This document shows positions 28,941 through 35,491 of a DNA stretch of 64,000 nucleotides, piece after piece. Both the position numbers and the translations under genes were made by a program. The notes under the pieces were generated by a model. It did not search any database. It saw only the letters and a program-made list of their open reading frames with translations, and was not told the origin of the DNA. The stretch is from Variovorax sp. OAS795 (GTDB taxonomy: Bacteria; Pseudomonadota; Gammaproteobacteria; Burkholderiales; Burkholderiaceae_C): positions 4,216,001 through 4,280,000 of the forward strand of contig NZ_JBEPOH010000001.1 of assembly GCF_040546685.1 (NCBI RefSeq), read 5' to 3'. The stretch's first letter is position 1. Every line of letters starts with the position of its first letter.

Positions 28941-29873
28941 ATGGTCAGCGCCGTTTTTCATTCGCCGATGGACGCCTCTCTTCCTCTCCCGCGTGCGGCA
29001 GAGGGCCGCAGCGAGAGTGCAGCCCGCACAGAGGCAACTCCCCTGCCCACCCCCCGAAAGGAACGTGTGCAGAAGCCACGCTCTCCCATCGACCTGCGCG
29101 CCTTCTGGATGCGCGTGCTGCCGCCGCTCGCGGGCTTCGGCCTGCTGGTGCTGATCTGGGAGCTGGTCGCCATGAAAAGCACCACCGGCTTCCCGTCGCC
29201 GCTGGCCACCTGGCAGCAGGCGCTCACTGTGTTCAGCGATCCGTTCTACAGCAAGGGACCCAACGACCAGGGCGTGGGCTGGAACGTGCTCTCGTCGCTG
29301 CAGCGCGTGGCGCTGGGCTTCGGGCTCGCGGCGGCCGTCGGCATTCCGGCCGGCTTTGCGATCGGGCGCTTCGAGTTCCTCTCGCGCATGTTCAATCCGC
29401 TGATCAGCCTGATGCGCCCGGTGTCGCCGCTCGCATGGCTGCCCATCGGCCTCTTGGTGTTCAAGGGTGCGAACCCGGCGGCCATCTGGACCATCTTCAT
29501 CTGCTCGATCTGGCCGATGGTGATCAACACCGCAGTGGGCGTGCAGCGCGTTCCGAGCGACTACATGAACGTGGCCAAGGTGCTGAACCTCAGCGAGTGG
29601 AAGATCTTCACCAAGATCCTCTTCCCCGCCGTGCTGCCCTACATGCTCACGGGCGTGCGCCTGGCCGTGGGCACCGCGTGGCTCGTGATCGTCGCGGCCG
29701 AAATGCTCACCGGCGGCGTCGGCATCGGCTTCTGGGTCTGGGACGAGTGGAACAACCTCAACGTCGCCAACATCATCATCGCGATCTTCGTCATCGGCAT
29801 CGTCGGCCTGGTGCTCGAGTTCGCCCTCATCAAGCTCGCAACCGCGTTCACGTTCGAAGAGGTGAAATCATGA
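28941..29873 (+). CDS. nrtB: Nitrate ABC transporter permease
   Basis: 310 aa. A long hydrophilic N-terminal extension (about 50 residues, low complexity) is followed by six membrane helices. The BPD_transp_1 EAA loop is visible around NVAKVLNLSEWKIFTKILFPAVLP. Inner-membrane pore for nitrate uptake. GAGGAGA precedes the ATG. Its stop overlaps the start of a 20-codon mini-ORF instead of leading straight to nrtC. Confidence 0.93.
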   Translation: MVSAVFHSPMDASLPLPRAAEGRSESAARTEATPLPTPRKERVQKPRSPIDLRAFWMRVLPPLAGFGLLVLIWELVAMKSTTGFPSPLATWQQALTVFSDPFYSKGPNDQGVGWNVLSSLQRVALGFGLAAAVGIPAGFAIGRFEFLSRMFNPLISLMRPVSPLAWLPIGLLVFKGANPAAIWTIFICSIWPMVINTAVGVQRVPSDYMNVAKVLNLSEWKIFTKILFPAVLPYMLTGVRLAVGTAWLVIVAAEMLTGGVGIGFWVWDEWNNLNVANIIIAIFVIGIVGLVLEFALIKLATAFTFEEVKS

Positions 29874-29932
29874 GCCGCACGGCCGTTCCGAAGGCGAATA
29901 CCGCAGCGCTGCTGCGCGGAGGTTTCCAATGA
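29870..29932 (+). CDS. Mini-ORF bridging nrtB and nrtC (copy A of a repeated cassette)
   Basis: 20 codons. ATGA at 29870-29873 joins the nrtB stop to its start, and ATGA at 29929-29932 joins its stop to the nrtC start. The N-terminal pattern M(S/N)R(T/R)AVPK(A/V)NTAA and the first 38 bases (33 identical) match the nuoF-nuoG mini-ORF. The GGAGG within it serves as the ribosome binding site of nrtC. No known domain. Either a micro-protein or a repeated operon-linker sequence. Confidence 0.45.
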   Translation: MSRTAVPKANTAALLRGGFQ

Positions 29933-30738
29933 ATGACGATTCCAAGTACATCGAGATCCATGACGTCGAGCAGCGCTTCAAGACCGCCAAGGGCAGCTTC
30001 GTTGCGCTGCAGGGCGTCAACCTGAAGGTCGCCAAGGGCGAGTTCGTCACGCTCATCGGCCATTCGGGCTGCGGCAAGTCGACGCTGTTGAACCTCATCG
30101 CCGGCCTGACCACGCCGACCGAAGGCGTGCTGCTGTGCGCCAACAAGGAAATCAAGGGCCCCGGTCCGGAGCGCGCAGTAGTGTTCCAGAACCACTCGCT
30201 GCTGCCCTGGCTCACCTGCTTCGAGAACGTGTACCTCGCGGTGGAGCGCGTCTTTGCCGCGACCGAGAACAAGGCACAGCTGCGCGCACGCACCGATGCG
30301 GCGCTCGCGTTGGTGGGCCTCACGCCGGCCGCGCAGAAGCGCCCCGGCGAGATCTCGGGCGGCATGAAGCAGCGCGTGGGCATTGCGCGTGCACTGTCGA
30401 TGGAACCCAAGGTGCTGCTGATGGACGAACCCTTCGGCGCCCTCGATGCGCTCACGCGCGCCAAGCTGCAGGACGAGCTGCTCGCCATCGTGCAGAAGAC
30501 GCACAGCACGGTCGTGATGGTCACGCACGACGTGGACGAAGCGGTGCTCCTGAGCGACCGCATCGTGATGCTCACCAACGGTCCCGCCGCCACCATCGGC
30601 GAAGTGCTCAAGGTCGACATCGCCCGTCCGCGCAACCGCGTCGAACTGGCCGAGGATCCCGTCTACGTGCACGCCCGCAAGGCCGTGATCGATTTTCTCT
30701 ACACGCGCCAGGCGCACGTGGAGAAGGTTGCGGCCTGA
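29929..30738 (+). CDS. nrtC: Nitrate ABC transporter ATP-binding protein
   Basis: 269 aa. Walker A GHSGCGKST (about residue 42), Q-loop in VVFQNHSLLPW, signature SGGMKQRVGIARAL, Walker B VLLMDEPFGALD and switch His in MVTHDVDEA. This is the single-domain NrtD/SsuB type without the extra C-terminal sensor domain of cyanobacterial NrtC. Energises NrtAB. Confidence 0.94.
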   Translation: MNDDSKYIEIHDVEQRFKTAKGSFVALQGVNLKVAKGEFVTLIGHSGCGKSTLLNLIAGLTTPTEGVLLCANKEIKGPGPERAVVFQNHSLLPWLTCFENVYLAVERVFAATENKAQLRARTDAALALVGLTPAAQKRPGEISGGMKQRVGIARALSMEPKVLLMDEPFGALDALTRAKLQDELLAIVQKTHSTVVMVTHDVDEAVLLSDRIVMLTNGPAATIGEVLKVDIARPRNRVELAEDPVYVHARKAVIDFLYTRQAHVEKVAA

Positions 30739-30772
30739 CCGGGCGCGCAAGGCGGAAGACGCGATGTCTCCC

Positions 30773-30852
30773 CTTCGTGAAACACCGCGGAACCGGCTTC
30801 GCCGGGCCGCTGGTGTTGCCCCCGGTGAGGGGGTTGGCGAAGCGACACGAAG
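30773..30852. repeat. Palindromic intergenic element between convergent nrtC and the ANTAR-PilJ gene
   Basis: Outer repeat CTTCGTG/CACGAAG (30773-30779 / 30846-30852) encloses two hairpins: CCGGC-TTC-GCCGG (30793-30805) and CCCCC-GGTGA-GGGGG (30819-30833). No T-tract, so at best a weak bidirectional terminator. From memory it resembles repetitive intergenic sequences of Comamonadaceae; copy number cannot be judged here. Confidence 0.6.
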
Positions 30853-30879
30853 TGCGCGCAGACTGGGGGTGAGCCAAGT

Positions 30880-32169
30880 TCAGGACATGATGACCTGCAA
30901 GCTGTGCTCGTACCAGGCGGTGAGGCGCTCGAAGCTGTCCACCAGCGCCTCGCTGGAGCGCACCAGCGTCGCGCGGCCTTCGGGGCTGTCGAGGGCCTGC
31001 ACGCCGCCCACCAGGCGCAGCCATTCGTCGCGCGCGGCTGCCAGCGCGGCGCGGATCTCGGGTGAGCTGAGGGGCGCGCGCTCCAGCTCGCCCAGTGCGG
31101 CCTCGAACTCGTTCATGGTCGGCAGCAGCCGGCAGCGCGAAGCCTCGGCCGAAATGGTCGATGCAAGCAAAGCGTCTTTCGCGAGGCGCTGCGCACGCAT
31201 GCGCTGCCGTCCGCAGATGTTCACGATGCGCAGTGCGCGCCGCGCGCCCGAAGCTTCCAGCGCGTCCGTCATGGCCTCGGCCGCCATCAGCAAGGCCTCG
31301 CCACGCGCATCGATGTCGGCGAGCCCTTGCGGCGCGGGGCGCGCAGCGAGCAAGGGGGCCAGTTCCTCCCAGGCCACCCGCACCTCGCCCAGCGCCTTCG
31401 TGCCGGCCGCGTCCAGGTCGAGGGCGGCCAGGTGATCCAGGTTCTGCTGCACACGCTCGGTCGATTGCGTGCGCAGGACGCGCGCGCGCTGCACGTCGAT
31501 GCCGGCCAGCAGTTGCGCCGCCACGCGCACCAGCCGCTGCGAGAGCATGCGCAACTGGCCGGCGCGGTTGATCGCATCGGCCCATTGCGCGGCCTCGATG
31601 ACCGAGCGAGAGACCTCGCCGAGACGCAGGTTGGCATGCATGGCGGCGCCGCGCAGCAGGCCGAAGGCTTCGTCCTCGCCGATGCCGCGCGACGACATCA
31701 ACAGGCCCTTGGCGCGATCGACCCACTTGCGCTCGTCCATGCGCGTGCGCAGGCCCTCGAGTTCGGTGCGCAGCGCCGCTTCGCGCTGCCAGCGGGCCTC
31801 GGCCCTGGCCGTCAGGGCCGCCAGCGCGGCGGCGTCGAATGTGTCGAGCGGCGCCCACGCGTGCACACCGAGCGCCACAAGAGATTCGTGCTGCCCACCG
31901 TCGAGCGGCGCGCTCACGAGACCCAGCGCACACGGCGGGGCGCCGTTCCATGCCTTCAGCGCATCGAGCAGCGGCTGCAGCTGGTGCGCCGGCATGGGCA
32001 CGAAGGCCAGCACCGGTTGCGGTGCAAGCGCACCCGTGCGCTGCACCAGCGTGTGGCAGGTGGCCCGTTCGCAGGCGGAGGCATCGGCACCCGGCAGCGC
32101 GCGCTGCAACGGCTCCGGCAGCGGCGCGGCTTCGGCGAATTCATTGGGCAGGACGACGAGAAGGGACAT
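30880..32169 (-). CDS. Pseudo-receiver / ANTAR / PilJ-domain fusion regulator
   Basis: 429 aa from MSLLVVLPNEFAEA. Residues about 1-130 look like a NasT-type receiver without the usual acidic pocket. Residues about 130-190 are an ANTAR domain (MDERKWVDRAKGLLMSSRGIGEDEAFGLL). The rest carries two PilJ-type motifs (RAGQLRMLSQRLVR and CGRQRMRAQRLAK), the helical fold seen in nitrate-sensor and chemoreceptor ligand domains. NasT normally works with a separate NasS sensor. Here the sensor-like part is fused. No membrane segment, so cytosolic. It is divergent from narK and convergent with nrtC. Confidence 0.85.
   Translation of the reverse strand: MSLLVVLPNEFAEAAPLPEPLQRALPGADASACERATCHTLVQRTGALAPQPVLAFVPMPAHQLQPLLDALKAWNGAPPCALGLVSAPLDGGQHESLVALGVHAWAPLDTFDAAALAALTARAEARWQREAALRTELEGLRTRMDERKWVDRAKGLLMSSRGIGEDEAFGLLRGAAMHANLRLGEVSRSVIEAAQWADAINRAGQLRMLSQRLVRVAAQLLAGIDVQRARVLRTQSTERVQQNLDHLAALDLDAAGTKALGEVRVAWEELAPLLAARPAPQGLADIDARGEALLMAAEAMTDALEASGARRALRIVNICGRQRMRAQRLAKDALLASTISAEASRCRLLPTMNEFEAALGELERAPLSSPEIRAALAAARDEWLRLVGGVQALDSPEGRATLVRSSEALVDSFERLTAWYEHSLQVIMS
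32042..32058 (+). promoter_or_regulatory. Weak candidate NtrC site upstream of narK
   Basis: TGCACC-AGCGT-GTGGCA matches the NtrC dyad TGCACC-N5-GGTGCA in the left half and in four of six bases of the right half. It lies inside the 5' part of the ANTAR-PilJ gene, about 200 bp before the predicted narK start. Confidence 0.3.
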
Positions 32170-32224
32170 CTTGGCAAAGCGGTTGAAGGCACGGCAAGCA
32201 TAGGCCACACGCGCCCGCTTTCGC

Positions 32225-32240
32225 AGGCACGCCTCTTGCA
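32225..32240 (+). promoter_or_regulatory. Sigma-54 promoter of narK
   Basis: AGGCACGCCTCTTGCA matches TGGCACG-N4-TTGCW except for the first base, with GG at 32226-32227 and GC at 32238-32239. The predicted transcript start is 32251, one base before the ANTAR-type hairpin. Confidence 0.82.
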
Positions 32241-32251
32241 TCGATCAGGGT

Positions 32252-32271
32252 GCGGTGTAACGAAGCACCGC
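32252..32271 (+). promoter_or_regulatory. ANTAR-type hairpin at the 5' end of the narK leader
   Basis: GCGGTGT pairs with GCACCGC (7 bp, the closing pair being U-G) around the hexaloop AACGAA. First base A and fourth base G fit the ANTAR loop rule, and the first four bases are the same as in the nrtA loop AACGGC. Confidence 0.65.
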
Positions 32272-32282
32272 TTTGGTGAAGC

Positions 32283-32415
32283 TGCAGGTTCCTGCATTCC
32301 TACCGGCATTGCCCCTGCCGGAAAGCACCCCCACGCCGACAGCGTCCGCTGCCGGCACTCCGCCCCAACCCCGTCCGTCGACACGGCCCTCGAAAAGCCG
32401 CGCCGCGGCATTTCG
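32283..32415 (+). promoter_or_regulatory. Remaining narK leader with further hairpins
   Basis: Three more stems: TGCAGGTTCCTGCA (32283-32296), CCGGCA/TGCCGG with a 7-base loop (32303-32321), and an 11-bp stem with one A-A mismatch at 32391-32415 whose loop is GCC. The last one ends 14 bases before the narK ATG and could hide the translation start or serve as an attenuator, though no real T-tract follows. Functions are inferred. Confidence 0.5.
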
Positions 32416-32429
32416 CACGATTGAACGCC

Positions 32430-33698
32430 ATGTCCAGTTTCAGGACCTTCTTGCAATCAGGCCACGGCCCGACGCTGTTCTCGGCCTTCCTGTACTTCTC
32501 GTTCTCCTGCTGCATCTGGGTGCTGAACGGCGCCATGGCGCCCTTCATCGGCGAGACCTTCGACCTCTCGCCCGCGCAGAAGGGCCTGATGCTGTCGGTG
32601 CCGATCATCGCGGGCGCGCTGATGCGCTTTCCGCTCGGTATCCTGTCGCAGTACATCGGCCGCAAGAACGCCACGCTGGTCGAGATGGCCCTGATCGCGG
32701 TCGCCATGCTGTTCGGCTTCTTCTTCGTGAAGAGCTTCAACGACCTGCTGGCCATGGGCGTGCTGCTGGGCATCGCGGGTGCGAGCTTCGGCGTGGCGCT
32801 GTCGCTGGGCTCGGGCTGGTTTCCGCCGCAGCACAAGGGCCTGGCCATGGGCCTGGTGGGCGCCGGCAACGTGGGCACCGCGGTGTCGGTGCTGGTGGCG
32901 CCGCCGCTCGCGCAGTGGCTCGGCTGGCAGGCGGTGTACGGCGTGGCCGCGGCCGCCATCCTGGTGCCGATGGCCGTGATGATCGTCTTCGCCAAGGAGC
33001 CGCCGGACGTGGACAGCCACGCGAGCTTCCGCGAGCACATCGCCTGCCTGTTCGAAAAAGACGGCTGGGTGTTCAGCCTGATCTACGGCGTGACCTTCGG
33101 CGGCTTCATCGGCCTCATCACCTTCCTGCCCTCCTACTACTACGACCAGTTCGGCGTGAGCAAGGTGCAGGCCGGACAGCTCACGATGCTGGCCGCCTTC
33201 ATGGGCGCGGCGGTGCGCATCGTGGGCGGCTGGATCTCCGACCGCTGGGGCGGCGTCAACACCCTCACGGTGGTGCTGCTGGCGGTGGCTGTCGGGCTGG
33301 TGCTGGTGGGCATCTCGTCGTCCTCGCTGGCACTTACCACGCTGCTCCTGATCCTGTGCTTTGCCGCGCTGGGCGCAGGCAACGGCGCGCTGTTCCAGCT
33401 GGTGCCGCTGCGCTGGCCCACGAGCACCGCGGTGGCCGGCTCGATGATCGGCGAGATCGGCGCGCTGGGCGGCGGCCTGGTGCCCAATGCCATGGGTCTG
33501 TCGAAGCAGTACCTGGGAAGCTATGTCTGGGGCTTCGTGTTCTTCGGTGCGCTCTCGCTCGTGATGCTGGGCGTGATGCGCGTCATGCAGATCCGCTGGA
33601 CCCGCACCTGGGCCGAAAAAGGCGGCCGTGCGCGCAGCTCGCCCCAGCCCGCCGCAGCGAAGAAGTACGTTGCGCCACGGAAAGCGGCACGCCCATGA
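32430..33698 (+). CDS. narK: Nitrate/nitrite MFS transporter (NarK/NasA type)
   Basis: 422 aa from ATG 32430 (MSSFRTFLQSGHGP); a TTG three codons earlier is an alternative. Twelve predicted helices. It carries the NNP family signature GASFGVALSLGSGWFPPQHKG in helix 5 and a second Gly-rich segment near AALGAGNGALFQLVP in the C-half, which contact nitrate. Inner-membrane nitrate uptake or nitrite exchange. 17 bp separate its stop from the convergent phosphatase/kinase gene. Confidence 0.93.
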   Translation: MSSFRTFLQSGHGPTLFSAFLYFSFSCCIWVLNGAMAPFIGETFDLSPAQKGLMLSVPIIAGALMRFPLGILSQYIGRKNATLVEMALIAVAMLFGFFFVKSFNDLLAMGVLLGIAGASFGVALSLGSGWFPPQHKGLAMGLVGAGNVGTAVSVLVAPPLAQWLGWQAVYGVAAAAILVPMAVMIVFAKEPPDVDSHASFREHIACLFEKDGWVFSLIYGVTFGGFIGLITFLPSYYYDQFGVSKVQAGQLTMLAAFMGAAVRIVGGWISDRWGGVNTLTVVLLAVAVGLVLVGISSSSLALTTLLLILCFAALGAGNGALFQLVPLRWPTSTAVAGSMIGEIGALGGGLVPNAMGLSKQYLGSYVWGFVFFGALSLVMLGVMRVMQIRWTRTWAEKGGRARSSPQPAAAKKYVAPRKAARP

Positions 33699-33715
33699 CC
33701 TTCTCCCGCCCGTCG

Positions 33716-35416
33716 TCAGCGTGGCAGGAACAGGAGCCACACCACGAGCAGTGCGTTGAACAGCAGCGACACGGCCAGCGCGATCTTGTAGAGCGCGGCC
33801 GGGTCGCGGCGGATCAGCGGCGTGGCGGCGGGCGCGCTCACGGGGCGGGAAGCGCCGCGCTCCAGCGCGAGCAGCATCTCCTCGGCGGTTTCGAAGCGCT
33901 CCTTCGGATCCCGCGCCACCGCCTTGCGCACCAGGTGGTCGAGCCACACGGGCACGTCGGGCCGCAGGCGCGAGAGCGCGACGGGATCGCGCCGGTAGCG
34001 CGCCACCTGGTAGGGCTCGATCTCGCCGTAGGGCAGGTGCCCGCAGAGCCACTGGTACAGCGTGGCGCCGAGCGCGAACAGGTCGCTGCCGGGGTCGGCA
34101 TGGGCGCCCTCCCATTGCTCCGGATTGATGTAGCTGGGCGTGCCGGCATGCAGCTCGCGCTGGGCCGCGCCCTCGCGTCCGGAGAGCGCCACGCCAAGGT
34201 CGAGGATGCGCCAGCGCCCATCCTCGCCCAGGTGCAGGTTGCCGGGCTTGATGTCCCGATGCACCACGCCGTGGCGGTGCAGCCTGCCCAGCGCCTTGGT
34301 CACCTCGATGGCCGCCCCGACCACCTCGGCCACGGTGCCGCGCGCGCCGGACTTGCGCATCTGCTCCAGCGTGCGTCCGCCGTGCCAGTCGAACACGATG
34401 TAGAGCGCGCTGGCGTTTTCGGCCCGCTCGTGCACGCGCACGAACCCGCCGCTGCCCACGCGCTGGCCGAGCCAGGCCTCGTGAGCAAGCATGGCGCGCT
34501 CCTGCGGGTCGCTGGCGCGCGAAGGGTGCAGGGTCTTGAGCGCCACCAGCTCGCGCGTGGCCGCATTGCGCGCCTGGTACAGCAGGTGCACGCCGGTGTC
34601 GGCCACCAGCCCGGTGACGACGTAGCCGTCGAGCGCATCGCCCACTTTCAGCAGCGGTGGTGGTGCCAGGCGGCGTCCGTCGCCGAGCTCGTCGTCGAGC
34701 TGCCGCGCATCCAGGCCGACCACGCGAATGACCAGCGCAGTGGCGTTGTCGCGCGTGCCGGCCTCGAGCGCCGCCCGCACCAGCGCCTCGCTCGCATCCT
34801 CGGCGCCGCCCTGCAAGGCGAGCTCGGCCAGGCGCTGCGGCTTGAGCACGCCGTGCACGCCATCGGACGTGAGCACGAAGCAGTCGCCCACGCGCACGTC
34901 GCCCTGGGCGTAGTCGACGCGCACCTGGTCGTCCAGGCCGATGGCGCGCGTCAAACGGCTGCGCATGTCGGGATGCTCGAAGGCATGGTCCTGCGTCAGC
35001 AGCATGGCGGGCTCGCCGTCGGTGCGAACGCGCCATGCGCGCGTGTCGCCCACATGCGCCAGCGTGTAGCTCTGGCCATGCAGCACCAGCGCCGTCAAGG
35101 TGGTGAGCGCCGTGCCCCCGCCCTGCCGGCGCCGGTTGTGGTCGGCGAGCCAGGCGTTCTGCGCGGCGACCAGGCGGTCGAGCGCGGCGGTCGGCTCCCA
35201 GGTGTCGGGCGTGGCGAAGTAGTCGGCCAGGAGACCCATCACCGTGGTCTGCGAGGCCTCCAGCCCGCGGCCGCCGGTGGACACGCCGTCGGCAATGGCC
35301 GCGATGAGCCCGCGCGACTCGTCGCCGGGCGGCGCGTTCACGGCGCCCGCGAAGTCTTCGTTCACGTCGCGCGGTCCGCGCTGGCTGCTGTAGCCGATGT
35401 CCACTTCAAAGCTCAT
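33716..35416 (-). CDS. Bifunctional PP2C phosphatase / Ser-Thr protein kinase
   Basis: 566 aa from MSFEVDIGYSSQRG. Residues about 1-235 are a PP2C domain with the metal ligands in DVNEDFAG, AIADGVSTGG, LTSDGVHG and GTRDNAT. Residues about 255-515 are a Hanks kinase: VALKTLHP lysine, HRDIKPGN catalytic loop, DLG in place of DFG. One C-terminal membrane helix (about 545-562) anchors it. Similar proteins occur next to nitrate assimilation genes in proteobacteria. It could phosphorylate and dephosphorylate the same target. Antisense between narK and nirB. Confidence 0.92.
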   Translation of the reverse strand: MSFEVDIGYSSQRGPRDVNEDFAGAVNAPPGDESRGLIAAIADGVSTGGRGLEASQTTVMGLLADYFATPDTWEPTAALDRLVAAQNAWLADHNRRRQGGGTALTTLTALVLHGQSYTLAHVGDTRAWRVRTDGEPAMLLTQDHAFEHPDMRSRLTRAIGLDDQVRVDYAQGDVRVGDCFVLTSDGVHGVLKPQRLAELALQGGAEDASEALVRAALEAGTRDNATALVIRVVGLDARQLDDELGDGRRLAPPPLLKVGDALDGYVVTGLVADTGVHLLYQARNAATRELVALKTLHPSRASDPQERAMLAHEAWLGQRVGSGGFVRVHERAENASALYIVFDWHGGRTLEQMRKSGARGTVAEVVGAAIEVTKALGRLHRHGVVHRDIKPGNLHLGEDGRWRILDLGVALSGREGAAQRELHAGTPSYINPEQWEGAHADPGSDLFALGATLYQWLCGHLPYGEIEPYQVARYRRDPVALSRLRPDVPVWLDHLVRKAVARDPKERFETAEEMLLALERGASRPVSAPAATPLIRRDPAALYKIALAVSLLFNALLVVWLLFLPR

Positions 35417-35491
35417 GGCGCGATTCTCCACGCGCCGCGTGCTTCCCATTGCCCGATTCGAACCCGCTGATTCCCCGAAAGGCCCCACCCC
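35417..35491. other. Short divergent spacer before nirB
   Basis: 75 bp between the divergent kinase and nirB starts. A sequence ending CATTGCC was examined for a sigma-54 site but the GG element is absent. No clear -35/-10 pair or hairpin was found. nirB may be read from a promoter inside the kinase gene or from narK. Confidence 0.4.

Noticed and set aside
35438..35452. Possible sigma-54 site before nirB around CATTGCC
   Set aside because: The -24 GG is missing at the required distance.
32273..35470. A very long open frame (over 1000 codons) on the plus strand opposite the phosphatase/kinase
   Set aside because: High-GC codon bias leaves antisense frames open. Its translation is low-complexity Arg/Ala/His and crosses the narK gene in another frame, while both real genes have full motif sets.
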